DNA of 64,000 bases from Hydrogenophaga sp. PAMC20947 (GCF_004795855.1 NZ_CP039252.1:4030001-4094000); one strand, 5' to 3'; counted from the first letter of the stretch, positions 1 to 9,191 are shown. Program-made: numbers and translations. The notes: generated by a model not told the origin, from the sequence alone.

Positions 1-1
1 C

Positions 2-283
2 GACCGTTCTGTGGTGCTCGACTTTCCTGCCAATACGCTGGAATCCCGCACGTGGTTCCGGTCCATCTTCGAGTCGGCGAATCGACCCCACACGTTGCAC
101 TATCTGGTCGCGTCTGATGCGTTGTGCTTGCAGCGCATCGGTCGGCGCAATGTCGAGCGGCCCGAGGGCTCTCATGCGCTTTCGGAGGCGATGTTTCATC
201 GCATCACTTCATTCTTCCAGCCGCCAGGCACAGAGGAACGGTTCAACGTGCAGCTCCATCCGCAGGGGTTGGAAGTCTTCTAG
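2..283 (+). CDS. ATP-binding (P-loop kinase-like) protein, C-terminal part, cut by window edge
   Basis: The reading frame is open to the left edge, so only the last 93 or so codons are present and the start lies outside the window. The visible part begins DRSVVLDFPAN and resembles the C-terminal half of small AAA/zeta-toxin-like ATP-binding proteins that phosphorylate small substrates. It contains an arginine-rich stretch (RIGRRNVERPEG) of the kind that forms a lid in such kinases. The P-loop would lie in the missing N-terminal part, so the family call rests on general resemblance only. Confidence 0.55.
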   Translation, partial: DRSVVLDFPANTLESRTWFRSIFESANRPHTLHYLVASDALCLQRIGRRNVERPEGSHALSEAMFHRITSFFQPPGTEERFNVQLHPQGLEVF

Positions 284-466
284 GGAAGCTCTTACATAAC
301 CCCCGCGATGCCCGTTTTGAGCCGAACCCTTGCGGGCCGTGGTTTTGCGGGCGATGCGCTTTGTTGCGAATTCAGGCCAGCCGTCCAGGCTCGCCTTGGA
401 ATTCGCGCCTCGCGCCTCATCCCGCAAAAGCCACGCCGCGCACGACGCGGGTTATGCAGCGCTTCC

Positions 467-1156
467 CTAGCGTTTCACGAACGTTTTTGCCAGTTGCAGC
501 CACAGCACCGCCCAGGCCGATCCGAACGCCCAACCACCGATCACGTCGGTGGCCCAATGCACGCCCAGCGCAATGCGGCTGAGCCCGACCAGCAGTGTGA
601 TGAAGCCGGCGATCAGCAAGATGTAGAAACGCTCGCCGGTGCGTTTGTGGGTAGCGGCGATCAGGGCGCCGACGGTCAGGTAGGCGATGGCCGACATGCT
701 GGCGTGGCCGCTGGGAAAGCTCAAGCCTGATGCCGCGAGTTCGGCGAACGTGAGATCGGGTCGGGTTCGGCCAAAAAAGGCTTTGAACACGCTGACCAGC
801 AGGGTGCCCGAGATCATGGCCACCGCCACCAAGGCCGCCATGCGCCTTGAGCTGAACAGCGCCAGGTACACCACGGTGATCACTGTGAACAGGGTCAACA
901 CCGACACGCTGCCCAGCCCGGTGATGTCGCGCATCATGTCTGAGAGGATGGGGTATTGCTCGCGCAGGGCTTGAGCAAAGCGCAGGATGTGCTGGTCAAA
1001 GCCCTGGGTTTCGCCTTCCACCACTTCTGAGCCCAGCTTCAAAAAAACGAACACCATGGCCATCACGAACGAGCCGGCGAGCAAGGGGCGCCACAGGCTC
1101 CGAAAAGGGTCGCCATTCGGTGGGATGGGGCTGGGGCTTTTGGAGAGTGAGGTCAT
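467..1156 (-). CDS. PAP2-family phosphatase, integral membrane
   Basis: This is a membrane-bound lipid phosphatase of the PAP2/undecaprenyl-diphosphatase superfamily, expected to dephosphorylate lipid phosphates at the inner membrane. All three parts of the family signature are visible in order: K-x6-RP within KAFFGRTRPD, PSGHA, and SRIALGVHWATD, which carries the catalytic histidine. Several hydrophobic helices surround them. The start is uncertain. An upstream in-frame ATG at 1204 would add 16 residues (MFKKADQF...), and neither start has a clear ribosome binding site. I chose the ATG at 1156 because it leaves a short N-terminus before the first membrane helix, as is usual in the family. 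Confidence 0.85.
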   Translation of the reverse strand: MTSLSKSPSPIPPNGDPFRSLWRPLLAGSFVMAMVFVFLKLGSEVVEGETQGFDQHILRFAQALREQYPILSDMMRDITGLGSVSVLTLFTVITVVYLALFSSRRMAALVAVAMISGTLLVSVFKAFFGRTRPDLTFAELAASGLSFPSGHASMSAIAYLTVGALIAATHKRTGERFYILLIAGFITLLVGLSRIALGVHWATDVIGGWAFGSAWAVLWLQLAKTFVKR

Positions 1157-1236
1157 GGACACGAGGCGTTGGAGCGCGCGGAATTGATCTGCTTTTTTGA
1201 ACATACAGCGAGAGAAATGCCCCGATCAAGGGGCAG

Positions 1237-1392
1237 AGCGGAACCGGATTCGCCAGGCCACCAGTGTGCCTTGCAGGCCGCGTCGGTGCCAGACGCACCG
1301 ACTCTTCGGACGGTCCCAGGCCGAGCAGACAGGCTGGGAGCCGCGGTCCTCAACCCCCTTGAGGGGGTGACGGCGCGCAGCGCCGGCGCAGG
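1237..1392. repeat. Degenerate copy of the dispersed intergenic repeat
   Basis: The gap between the DUF454 gene and the PAP2 gene contains GGAACCGGATTCGCCAGGCC, which resembles GGAACCGGCTTTGCCGGGCC in the better copy near 16125. It is followed further on by a C5-TTGA-G5 hairpin near 1356-1370 and a GC-rich tail. The block looks like a decayed and split member of that repeat family. Its position just after the stop codon of the minus-strand DUF454 gene would suit a transcription terminator. Confidence 0.4.
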
Positions 1393-1398
1393 GGTGTG

Positions 1399-1836
1399 TC
1401 AAAGCCTTCGGGTGGGGATGCGCAAGACCACAAAGGCCCCGATGGCGCCGGTGAGCAGCAACACCAGCTGCACAAGCAGCCGCCCGCGAAAGCTCCAGAT
1501 CGAAAAACCCACCATGACCAGCATGGACAACACCGCGATGGTTTTGGTTCGCTGGGTCAAGCTGTGGTCGCGCTCCCAGTCGCGCAACATGGGACCGAAC
1601 CAGCGGTGGTTGAGCAGCCAGGCGTGCAGTTTGGGCGAGGCTTTGGCGTAGCACGCGGCGGCGAGCAAGATGAAGGGGGTGGTGGGCAGGCCGGGCAGCA
1701 CCACTCCGATCAGGCCCAGGGCCAGCGACACGCTGCCCGCGATCCACAACAGCACGCGCACGGTGCGCGAGCGGTGCAAGGTGGCGGTGCCGGGGGTGAC
1801 GTCGGCGTGGTGGTTGGTGGGTGGTGTGGGGGGCAT
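1399..1836 (-). CDS. DUF454 (YbaN-like) inner membrane protein
   Basis: This 145-residue protein belongs to the DUF454/YbaN family of small inner membrane proteins of unknown function. The family hallmark is the early block GLIGVVLPGLPTTPF followed by a short hydrophilic stretch (WLLNHRWFGP) and two closing membrane helices. The ATG at 1836 overlaps the stop codon of the upstream SirB-like gene (ATGA), so the two are probably translationally coupled. A longer open frame continues upstream inside the SirB gene but lacks family similarity there. Confidence 0.85.
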   Translation of the reverse strand: MPPTPPTNHHADVTPGTATLHRSRTVRVLLWIAGSVSLALGLIGVVLPGLPTTPFILLAAACYAKASPKLHAWLLNHRWFGPMLRDWERDHSLTQRTKTIAVLSMLVMVGFSIWSFRGRLLVQLVLLLTGAIGAFVVLRIPTRRL

Positions 1837-2240
1837 CAGGACCACCAGCCGAGCGGACTGTGGTGGATGGCGATGGACGCCATGAAAGCAACGCACAGCA
1901 GGGCCGCTGCGAAGAACGCCGCTTTGGCGATACGGGTGGGCGCACGCTTGAGCGCGTAGGAGCCGAGCAGGATATAGACCACCAGCAACACCAGCTTGGC
2001 CCCCAGCCAGTGGTCTTGCCAGGGGTTGAACTGGAACATGAACCAGAGTGTGCCGCCAGCGCTGAGCAGGCCCACGTCGATCCACACGCTCAGGCCCCGC
2101 CAGGCCTGGCGCATCGGCCATATCTGCCCCGCCAGCACACCGAGTCCCCGGGTTGTGAAGAGGCTGACGCTGGCAATCACCAGCGCAATGTGGGTCCAGA
2201 AAGCGAGCGGGTAGGCCCAGGCGATGGTTTCGGGTTGCAT
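1836..2240 (-). CDS. SirB-family membrane protein
   Basis: This 134-residue protein has four predicted hydrophobic helices and resembles SirB2/YchQ-type proteins, a small inner membrane family of unclear function. Typical features are an early FWTHIALVIAS helix, RGLSVWIDVGLL and the closing HHSPLGWW segment. It is the first gene of a two-gene minus-strand unit with the DUF454 gene, which it overlaps by four bases. No catalytic motif is visible. Confidence 0.75.
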   Translation of the reverse strand: MQPETIAWAYPLAFWTHIALVIASVSLFTTRGLGVLAGQIWPMRQAWRGLSVWIDVGLLSAGGTLWFMFQFNPWQDHWLGAKLVLLVVYILLGSYALKRAPTRIAKAAFFAAALLCVAFMASIAIHHSPLGWWS

Positions 2241-2316
2241 GGCCGAATGATAGGCAGGTTTCGGCGGGCCGATTCCCTGTACGGTTCGGGCGGGTCAAAA
2301 CCGTGTTTGAGGCGGC

Positions 2317-3420
2317 TCAGCCCGTCAGCGTGGGGTAGTCGGTGTAGCCCTTGGCGCCGCCGCCGTAGAAGGTGGCCCGCTCGGCTTTGTTGAATGGACC
2401 ACCGGCCATCAAGCGCGCGACCAGATCGGGGTTGGCGATGTAGGAGCGGCCATAGGCCACCAGATCATCGCCATCCTTGAGCGCCTGTTCGGACATTGGC
2501 AGGTCATAGCCGTTGTTCACCATCCAGGCCCCTTGGCCGCCGGCGCTGCGGTAGGCGGCTTTCATGGCGGCGTAGTCGAACGGGCGCTCGGGCAGGTCGC
2601 GCGGGCCACCGGTGGAGCCTTCGATGATGTGCAGGAAGGCCAGCTTGAGCGGAGCCAGCTCGCGCATCACGTATTCAAACAGCGGCTGGGGGGCGTCGTC
2701 GTCGGCATCGTTGGCGGGGGTCACTGGCGACAGGCGGATGCCCGTGCGGTCGCCACCGATGGCGTCGGTCACGGCGGCCAACACTTCGAGCAGGAAGCGG
2801 GCGCGGTTTTCGATGCTGCCACCGTAGTCGTCGGTGCGGCGGTTGCTGCCGGTTTTCAGGAACTGGTCGATCAGGTAGCCATTGGCGGCGTGGATTTCAA
2901 CGCCGTCAAAGCCGGCCGCAATGGCGCTCAGGGCGGCGTGGCGGTAGTCCTGCACGATGCCGGGGATTTCTGCCGCGTCGAGTGCACGGGGCTCGGAGGT
3001 GTCAACAAAGGCGGGCAAGCCGTCTTTGAACAGCACGGTTTTGGCATTGGCGCGGATGGCCGAGGGCGCCACGGGCGCGCCGAAGTGGGGCTGCAGCTCG
3101 GTGTGGGAAATGCGGCCCACATGCCAGAGCTGGGTGACGATTTTGCCGCCCGCTGCGTGCACGGATTCCGTGACGGCTTTCCAGCCTTCGACGTGTTCCT
3201 GGGCATAGATCCCGGGCACATCGGAGTAGCCCTGGGCTTGCTGGGAGATGGCGGTGGCTTCGGTGATCAACAGGCCGGCGCTGGCGCGCTGGGTGTAGTA
3301 CGTGGCCATCAGCGGGGTGGGGATGGCGTCGGGCGCGCGGTTGCGCGTGAGCGGCGCCATGACGATGCGGTTGGCCAGGTGGATGGCGCCGACTTGGATG
3401 GGATCAAACAAAGTGGTCAT
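2317..3420 (-). CDS. Alkene reductase, old yellow enzyme family
   Basis: This FMN-dependent enoate/alkene reductase (367 residues) would use NAD(P)H to reduce activated C=C bonds or nitro compounds in the cytoplasm. The protein starts [11 protein letters not shown] and carries the family blocks [38 protein letters not shown] and RTDDYGGS. The HAAN pair (usually HxAH/HxAN) binds the substrate phenolate or carbonyl. The ATG at 3420 is the only methionine near the conserved N-terminus. Longer upstream extensions run into the promoter region shared with the divergent flavin-dependent oxidoreductase, so the two genes may be co-regulated. Confidence 0.92.
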   Translation of the reverse strand: MTTLFDPIQVGAIHLANRIVMAPLTRNRAPDAIPTPLMATYYTQRASAGLLITEATAISQQAQGYSDVPGIYAQEHVEGWKAVTESVHAAGGKIVTQLWHVGRISHTELQPHFGAPVAPSAIRANAKTVLFKDGLPAFVDTSEPRALDAAEIPGIVQDYRHAALSAIAAGFDGVEIHAANGYLIDQFLKTGSNRRTDDYGGSIENRARFLLEVLAAVTDAIGGDRTGIRLSPVTPANDADDDAPQPLFEYVMRELAPLKLAFLHIIEGSTGGPRDLPERPFDYAAMKAAYRSAGGQGAWMVNNGYDLPMSEQALKDGDDLVAYGRSYIANPDLVARLMAGGPFNKAERATFYGGGAKGYTDYPTLTG

Positions 3421-3571
3421 GGGTCGATTGGGTGCGTTCGTTGGCGGGAATGGCACAAGCCTATGCCTGTTGGCGTTTTGCCGCCAGCGCCTGGTTGACA
3501 GGGCCCGCCCTTTGTGGGGCATCTTCGCGAAGCTGGCTGCAAAGCGGCGCATAAAGTCTGACAATGCGCAG

Positions 3572-4594
3572 ATGACATCCTTGAAATCCCTGAAAGACAT
3601 CCGCCTGTCCATGCTCGATCTGGTGGCCGTGCGCGAAGGCGGCACCGTGGCCGACGCGCTGGCCATCGCTTTGCGCACCGCCCAACACGCCGAACGGCTC
3701 GGTTTCGAGCGCTACTGGCTGGCCGAACACCACAACATGAGTGGCATCGCCAGCTCGGCCACGGCCGTGCTGGTGGGGCACATCGCGGGCGGCACGGCCA
3801 CCATGCGGGTGGGCTCGGGCGGCGTGATGTTGCCCAACCACGCGCCGCTGGTGGTGGCCGAAGCCTTTGGCACGCTGGCCGAGATGTACCCCGGGCGCAT
3901 CGATCTGGGCCTGGGCCGCGCACCCGGCACCGACCCGATGACCATGCGGGCCCTGCGCCGCGACCGACACGAATCGGAAGATGACTTTCCACGCGACGTG
4001 GCCGAGCTGCAGCGCTTGCTGGGTGATGCGCAGCCGGGCCAGAAACTCATCGCCATGCCGGGCGCGGGCACGCATGTGCCGATCTGGTTGCTGGGCTCCA
4101 GCCTGTTTTCGGCGCAATTGGCGGCGGAGCGCGGCTTGCCGTATGCGTTTGCCTCGCATTTCGCGCCGCGCTATTTGATGCAGGCGCTGGAAATGTACCG
4201 CCACAATTTCAAGCCCTCGGCTCAGCTGGCCAAGCCCTATGTGATTGTGGGTGTGCCGTTCATTGGCGCGCCCACCGACGACGAAGCGCAGTACCTGGCG
4301 AGCAGCACCTACCAGCGTGTGCTCGGTATCCTGACCGGACGCCGTGGCCAGTTGCCCGCGCCGGTGGAAGGCTTCATGGACAACCTCGACGGCCAGGCCA
4401 AAGCCGCGATCGCCGATTTCCTGGCTTGCGCCGTGATCGGCGGACCGGAGACGGTGCGGGCCGGTTTTCAGCAACTGGCCGATGCCACACAGGCCGATGA
4501 GTTCATGATCGTGAGCGATCTGTTTGATCCGGCGTTGCGTCTGCGTTCGCTGGACATTGCGGCGGCATCGTTGCGCGACCCCGTCGCGAGCTGA
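3572..4594 (+). CDS. Luciferase-like (LLM class) flavin-dependent oxidoreductase
   Basis: This 340-residue enzyme belongs to the bacterial luciferase-like monooxygenase fold, in the MsnO8/YhbW-type group, and would use reduced FMN on an unknown substrate. Characteristic blocks are [57 protein letters not shown] and PIWLLGSS. The ATG at 3572 begins [10 protein letters not shown]; frames further upstream cross the intergenic region and are not conserved in style. It is divergent from the old yellow enzyme gene with about 150 bp between the starts, which suggests a shared redox-related control region. Confidence 0.9.
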   Translation: MTSLKSLKDIRLSMLDLVAVREGGTVADALAIALRTAQHAERLGFERYWLAEHHNMSGIASSATAVLVGHIAGGTATMRVGSGGVMLPNHAPLVVAEAFGTLAEMYPGRIDLGLGRAPGTDPMTMRALRRDRHESEDDFPRDVAELQRLLGDAQPGQKLIAMPGAGTHVPIWLLGSSLFSAQLAAERGLPYAFASHFAPRYLMQALEMYRHNFKPSAQLAKPYVIVGVPFIGAPTDDEAQYLASSTYQRVLGILTGRRGQLPAPVEGFMDNLDGQAKAAIADFLACAVIGGPETVRAGFQQLADATQADEFMIVSDLFDPALRLRSLDIAAASLRDPVAS

Positions 4595-4643
4595 GTCGCC
4601 TGCCGGCCTTTTTCGCCCCCTGTTTCTCACGCTGAAAGCCTTC

Positions 4644-5018
4644 ATGCCACGCCCCATCCTGAACGAAGAACAATTGCACCCTGCCATTCGAGAGCGTGTG
4701 GCCCAAGACCATGCCGACATCGTGCAAGAGGTGAGCGCCGCAGTGGCGAAGAACGATGTGGTGGTGGTGGGCATGGCCATGAACCCTTTTTGCAAGAAGG
4801 CCCGCAAGCTGCTCGATGGCGCCGGTCAGACTTTTCAATATCTGGAATATGGCAGCTACACCAGCAGCTGGCGGCGGCGCAACGCGCTCAAGCTGTGGAC
4901 CGGGTGGCCCACGTTTCCCATGGTGTTCGTGAAAGGCATGCTGGTGGGCGGCGCGCAGGAGCTTCAGGCGCTGGTGGAGCAAGGCGAGCTCAAGCGCTTG
5001 CTTGACCCAGCCACCTGA
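4644..5018 (+). CDS. Glutaredoxin-like protein with NPFC in place of CPxC
   Basis: This 124-residue protein has a thioredoxin fold of glutaredoxin type: VVVVGMAMNPFCKKARKLL, then FQYLEYGSY, WPTFPMVFVKG with the conserved cis-proline region (TFP), and GGAQELQAL at the glutathione-binding end. The usual active site C-P-[YF]-C is here N-P-F-C, so only the second cysteine of the pair remains. Classic glutaredoxin chemistry needs the first cysteine, so the protein is either an atypical monothiol form or a binding or regulatory relative. The ATG at 4644 starts a compact N-terminus (MPRPILNEEQ). Confidence 0.75.
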   Translation: MPRPILNEEQLHPAIRERVAQDHADIVQEVSAAVAKNDVVVVGMAMNPFCKKARKLLDGAGQTFQYLEYGSYTSSWRRRNALKLWTGWPTFPMVFVKGMLVGGAQELQALVEQGELKRLLDPAT

Positions 5019-5155
5019 TCTGATCCGCTTTCACCCTGGGGGGGTGAACGGTTGTCGGTGTGCGCCTTCTCAGGCATGACTTTGGGCACTGGTCTTGTGC
5101 CGCGCAAAGCGCTAGTCTCGGGTTTTGGTGAACAACCCTGGACGGGAGGTGCTGC

Positions 5156-5710
5156 ATGTTTGATCGAACAACGCTGTTGGCCGCGGGCACGGTTTTGGCC
5201 ACTTGCCTGGGGTTGCCGACGGCGGCCCTGGCTGGTGATGTGTTTGTTTGCGCGGAGTTGAAAGCGGCGGTGGCCGACGCTCAGCGGGGCTTTGCTTCGC
5301 ACAAGGGCGCCTTGAACGCACGAGCCACCCCATCCAGCCCAGGCGGTGCACCCGACAAGACCTATCTGGCCAAAAAGACCATGGCCGGGGCAAAGGCTTG
5401 CAGCGTGGTGGACGTGAGCCTGGACGTGCCGAAGATGCGGGTCCGGCAAACGGGCTACAGCTGCCAGTTTGCGGCGCTGTCCAAACTCGACAAAGCACTG
5501 CGCGCCGAGTTGACGCGCTGCGTGGCCGGGGAGGTGGACGACCCTTCCGACCCCGATGACCTCACCATCTGGGTGGAGCGTGTGTCGTCGGGCGAGGGTT
5601 ATCGCGGCACCGAGGTGCATGCGCAAGCGAACGCTGTGAACGGACTGACGCTGTGGGTGCGCCAGACGGTGTGCACCAACAAAGGCGACGGGCAGGCTTG
5701 CGAAGAGTGA
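5156..5710 (+). CDS. Secreted protein of unknown function
   Basis: This 184-residue protein starts with a clear signal peptide (MFDRTTLLAAG...PTAALAGDV, probable cleavage after ALA), so it should be periplasmic or exported. The mature part has five or more cysteines (VFVCAEL, KACSVVD, YSCQFA, TRCVAG, TVCTNK, QACEE), consistent with disulfides. I do not recognise a family. A GGAGG-like ribosome binding site lies 7-8 bases before the ATG. It faces the minus-strand three-gene cluster of other small secreted proteins. Confidence 0.7.
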   Translation: MFDRTTLLAAGTVLATCLGLPTAALAGDVFVCAELKAAVADAQRGFASHKGALNARATPSSPGGAPDKTYLAKKTMAGAKACSVVDVSLDVPKMRVRQTGYSCQFAALSKLDKALRAELTRCVAGEVDDPSDPDDLTIWVERVSSGEGYRGTEVHAQANAVNGLTLWVRQTVCTNKGDGQACEE

Positions 5711-5738
5711 ACGAGTCGAGCCCAGCAGATCGCCAGTC

Positions 5739-6347
5739 TCAGTGCGTTCGAACCAGTTCAGCCGCAACAGCCATGGCGTTTTTCTGCTGTGCATCGGGTT
5801 GGTCATCGTCTTGCACTGCCACATGAAAGACATGGCCTTTGGCGATCCAGGACAGCTGGCGCCGCTTGGCTGACCATATGGCGTATTGGCCCAGCTCGGG
5901 CACGGGCGTGAGCTGTTGATTGGGGTAGCCCATCAAGACCCGTTCCCAATCCTTGGCTGCGACGCGCGAGGGCGCCCTGGTGATGGTCAACCGACCTTCT
6001 GAAGGAATCTGAACGTCGCGCCCGGCCATCTTCATGGTGTTTCTGGTTTTCGCTTTCCAGATGTAGGTGCACGACGGATAAGGCTTTTCCCGGCGTTTGA
6101 AAACCGCTTCGTTTGAGCTGTTGGGAAATAACTTTTGTACCAGGGTTGCCTCAAAAAATGGGCATGGTCCTGGTAGCGTGGCTGCGTGCGCTTGAACCCG
6201 CTCCATCATTTCCGCTGGCGTGGCCGAGTGTGCCAGCATGGGGGCACACAAGGCCAAGGCCAGCATGCCGAGTTGGTTGGGCCACCGCGTTGGGCGAGGG
6301 AATGCAGGCGTTGCCCCTGGCTCGGCAGGGAGGGTGTCGTGGTTCAT
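5739..6347 (-). CDS. Secreted protein of unknown function, third gene of a secreted-protein operon
   Basis: This 202-residue protein has a hydrophobic export segment (LGMLALALCAPMLAHSA, probable cleavage near AHSA) after a proline-rich N-terminus. The mature part contains GPCPFFE and PSCTYIW, which could form a disulfide, and RLTITRAPSR. No family is recognised. Its ATG at 6347 overlaps the stop codon of the upstream lipoprotein gene by four bases, so it is the last member of a coupled three-gene unit. It does not share the repeated motif found in the two upstream paralogues, so its role is probably different but linked. Confidence 0.65.
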   Translation of the reverse strand: MNHDTLPAEPGATPAFPRPTRWPNQLGMLALALCAPMLAHSATPAEMMERVQAHAATLPGPCPFFEATLVQKLFPNSSNEAVFKRREKPYPSCTYIWKAKTRNTMKMAGRDVQIPSEGRLTITRAPSRVAAKDWERVLMGYPNQQLTPVPELGQYAIWSAKRRQLSWIAKGHVFHVAVQDDDQPDAQQKNAMAVAAELVRTH

Positions 6348-6811
6348 TGGCAAGTGCCTCGGTGAAAGTGAAGGTCGTTGACGGCGATGTGCAAAACAAA
6401 GTCGTCTGGTTGGACCGACTTCACTTGGTAGAGCAAACTGTCCATACCGATCTTTCCCTGCGGCCTGTAGCGGTAAACCAGACCTGGCTTCATTTCCGAT
6501 GCCGGGCCTGTTTGCGCCGCGAAGCTGCCGTCTGCAGCAAACCGGTAGTTGCGGTTTTCTGGAGAGCGTGTGTTGGGGAACTGGATATGGGTGTTGCACC
6601 AATCGCCTGCCAGGTAGGCCGGTGTGAGGCCCAGGTGCTCTGCAGTGGGCTCTGTGGCCGCCGCAACCATGCGCGGTTTGGCCGCTTTCGACACGGCAGG
6701 GTCCATCACGCTGTCTTTGCTTTCGCCGCAGCCGGACAGCAGCACCATGGCGGCCAGGTAAACCCCACCGATGGATAGCCAGCCTTTCTGATGGGCGGGG
6801 ATTTGTGTCAT
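6344..6811 (-). CDS. Putative lipoprotein, paralogue of the upstream secreted protein
   Basis: This 155-residue protein has a lipobox-like end to its signal segment (MVLLSGCGES), which predicts lipid attachment at the cysteine. The mature half shares a clear pattern with the next gene upstream: TAEHLGLTPAYL, WC-x-THIQFP, EN-x2-YR, GKI, VKSVQPDDFVL and a closing HFHRGTCQ. The two cysteines (DWCNTH and RGTCQ) are conserved in both copies. Four-base overlaps with both neighbours suggest translational coupling. No known domain is recognised. Confidence 0.7.
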   Translation of the reverse strand: MTQIPAHQKGWLSIGGVYLAAMVLLSGCGESKDSVMDPAVSKAAKPRMVAAATEPTAEHLGLTPAYLAGDWCNTHIQFPNTRSPENRNYRFAADGSFAAQTGPASEMKPGLVYRYRPQGKIGMDSLLYQVKSVQPDDFVLHIAVNDLHFHRGTCQ

Positions 6812-7251
6812 TTGCAGGGACCTCTGCGAAAGTGCATGTCACCAAACACATCCAATACAAAGGCGTCTGGCTTGACCGACTTCACTTTGAAGAACCCGGC
6901 AATGGTGGCGAGCTTGATTTTTCCCTCGGGTTTGTAGAGGTAGAAGAAGCCTGACTGCATGGGCGCCGTCGCGGCTCCCCGGGTGGCGTAGGTGCCATCG
7001 GGATCCCATCGGTAGGGGGTGTTTTCTTCGGTGCGTTCCTTGGGGAACTGGATGTGGGTCTGGCACCATTCACCCTGCAGGTAGGCCGGTGTGAGGCCCA
7101 GGTGCTCCGCCGTGGGGGTGCCAGGGTCTTTGGCATGCGCGTTGCCCATGGCGAAGAAGGCCACCATGGCGATGGCCGATGCGAGCGCCAGGTCGACGAC
7201 TCGACGATCAGGTGCGCTCCGGGTTGGCTGCTGGCCCATTTCGAACTTCAT
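6808..7251 (-). CDS. Secreted protein, tandem paralogue of the downstream lipoprotein
   Basis: This 147-residue protein has an N-terminal export segment (ALASAIAMVAFFAMGNAHA, probable cleavage after AHA). The mature part repeats the motif set of the following gene: TAEHLGLTPAYL, EWCQTHIQFP, EENTPYR, FVLDVFGD and HFRRGPCK. Here export appears to be by a cleaved signal and not by a lipobox, so one paralogue would be soluble and the other membrane-anchored. It is the first gene of the three-gene unit. Family unknown. Confidence 0.7.
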   Translation of the reverse strand: MKFEMGQQPTRSAPDRRVVDLALASAIAMVAFFAMGNAHAKDPGTPTAEHLGLTPAYLQGEWCQTHIQFPKERTEENTPYRWDPDGTYATRGAATAPMQSGFFYLYKPEGKIKLATIAGFFKVKSVKPDAFVLDVFGDMHFRRGPCK

Positions 7252-7358
7252 GTGCGGGATCCTCGTGTGTGACGGCTTCCCTAGGGTAGGTCGAAAGGCC
7301 TTGGCCCAACAGTGCCGAAAGTCATGTTTTGAGGCAGCCTGGTGTTTGCAGGGGCGCC

Positions 7359-9191
7359 TCAGACTTTTGCAATCAGCTTCGCCAGCGTCTGTAGCAGCAC
7401 CTGCGCCACAACGGGTTTGAAGAGCACGGTGACCCCGGTGTCACGAACGCGCTGCAAGCGTTGCGGGGAAGTCTCGCCTGTCATCAACAGGAAGGGCAGG
7501 TCGGGGTTGAACGCGGCTCTCAATCGGTGAGCCGCCTCAAGTCCATCGGCGCCTTCGGCCAGACGGTAGTCACAAATCAAGGCGGCGAACGGCCGCCCTT
7601 CCTGGGCCGCCTGCCCGAATGCGTGCTCCGCAGCGGCTTCGTCGGTCACCACCTGGAGTTGCACGCCGTGCGAGCTCAACAAGGCGGCCATCGCATCGCC
7701 GATATCGACCTCGTCGTCCAGCAGCAACACCGGCGAAGGCAAGACCAGCGCCGGGGTTTGCTGGGCGGGTGCACGCGGGTGTATTCCCGACATGCTTGAG
7801 GCCGCGCCGGTGCGTGCCCCATCGGTCGCGGCAGCGATCAGGGCGGGAGGGCGGGCCTGGGCGAGCGGCAGGGTCAGGCGAAACCGCGTGCCCACGCCGG
7901 GCCGCGATGTCAGTTGCATAGGGTGGTGCAGCAAGTGGGACAGTCTGCGCACGATGGACAGCCCCATGCCAAGCCCTTGGCTGCGGTCGCGGCCGGGGTT
8001 GTGGACTTGATAAAACGCCTCAAAAACTTTTTCGCTGTTTTCGGGTGCGATGCCCCGCCCGGAGTCGATCACGTCAATCCAGACCTGGTCTTGCCTGGCC
8101 CGCACCCGCACCAAAACGCCGCCGTGGTCGGTGTATTTGATGGCGTTTTCCACCAGGTTGGCGAGCAGGCGCTGCAGCAAATGCGGGTCGGTCAGCACCC
8201 ACAGCTCGGTGGTACGCAAACGCAGTTGCAGGCCTTTTTCTTCTGCCCGCGAAGCAAACAACTGGTTGAGCGCTTGCAGCATGGGCTTCAGGGGAACGGC
8301 GTTCAATTCGGGCTGCACCACGCCGGCGTCCAGGCGCGACATGTCGAGCATGGTGTCGAGCGAAGAGCCCATGACATGAACCGCTTGCATGAGCCGGTTG
8401 GCGTGTTGGCCTGCGTTGTGGTCTTGCAGCTCCCGTTCCAGAACGGCGCCAAACAGGGCGATGGCGTGCAGGGGCTGGCGAAGATCGTGGCTGGCCGAAG
8501 CAAAGAAGCGGGTCTTTTCGTCGCTCAGGCGTTGGGTCGCCGCCATCTGTTCGGCGATCTGTTCGGCCAGCGCTTCTTTTTCAAAGCGCGCCAACAGCGA
8601 TTCGGTGAGCATCTTGTTGAGCGCCTGTGCGATTTGAAAAGTGGCCAGCAAATAGACCGCCACAAAAAATGCCAGAAACAGGTGGGTGTTGCTGCCGTGC
8701 CAGAGCAGGGCGCTGATCAGCCCGATGTTCATGGGCAGCACGAAGGCGAGCACCGACGGCCAGCGCGCGGCCACCGCCGGCAAACCTGTGCTGCACAGAC
8801 CAACGATGACGAGCACGATCATCGACGTCATGGGCAGGTTGTCGGCGGGCATCATCATCCAGGGGAGCGCCCCCCAGATGCACGAGAAAAAGACCATTTC
8901 CTGCCAATGCCTGCGCGCCCAGAAGGCGCTGCGCTCGGCTGCGGCCGGATCGCGGTGGTAGGCCGCCTGGCTGGGGTAGCGCAACAACTCCAGGAAATGC
9001 AGGCCAACCCAAGCCAACACCCAGGGGCTGTGCAATTGCCAGTAGAAAAGCCCCCCGACCGTCCAGGCCAACAAGGCGTCGGCCACCGTGGCGCTGCCGA
9101 GCGTGGAAAAGAGCGATGCCACCTGCTCACGCAGCACCCGCTGTGCGGTGGCGGCGTCGACGACAACGGTGGTGGGGGCCTTGGGCGTCAA
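7359..9191 (-). CDS. Hybrid histidine kinase with C-terminal receiver domain
   Basis: From a TTG start at 9191 the protein has 610 residues. Several membrane helices occupy roughly residues 38-190, followed by a HisKA domain with the phospho-accepting histidine near 235 (SASHDLRQPL), an ATPase domain (NLVENAIKYT near 346, DSGRGIAP, GLGMGLSIV) and a receiver domain from about 486 (LLLDDEVD, aspartate in ICDYRL near 541, lysine near 592). No in-frame ATG exists before the kinase's first helices. The TTG overlaps the stop codon of the upstream regulator gene (TTGA), which makes it the best candidate start. The signal sensed by the membrane part is unknown. Confidence 0.85.
   Translation of the reverse strand: MTPKAPTTVVVDAATAQRVLREQVASLFSTLGSATVADALLAWTVGGLFYWQLHSPWVLAWVGLHFLELLRYPSQAAYHRDPAAAERSAFWARRHWQEMVFFSCIWGALPWMMMPADNLPMTSMIVLVIVGLCSTGLPAVAARWPSVLAFVLPMNIGLISALLWHGSNTHLFLAFFVAVYLLATFQIAQALNKMLTESLLARFEKEALAEQIAEQMAATQRLSDEKTRFFASASHDLRQPLHAIALFGAVLERELQDHNAGQHANRLMQAVHVMGSSLDTMLDMSRLDAGVVQPELNAVPLKPMLQALNQLFASRAEEKGLQLRLRTTELWVLTDPHLLQRLLANLVENAIKYTDHGGVLVRVRARQDQVWIDVIDSGRGIAPENSEKVFEAFYQVHNPGRDRSQGLGMGLSIVRRLSHLLHHPMQLTSRPGVGTRFRLTLPLAQARPPALIAAATDGARTGAASSMSGIHPRAPAQQTPALVLPSPVLLLDDEVDIGDAMAALLSSHGVQLQVVTDEAAAEHAFGQAAQEGRPFAALICDYRLAEGADGLEAAHRLRAAFNPDLPFLLMTGETSPQRLQRVRDTGVTVLFKPVVAQVLLQTLAKLIAKV

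Noticed and set aside
1182..1195. TTGATctgctTTTTT near the PAP2 gene start, considered as an FNR box
   Set aside because: The second arm does not match ATCAA.
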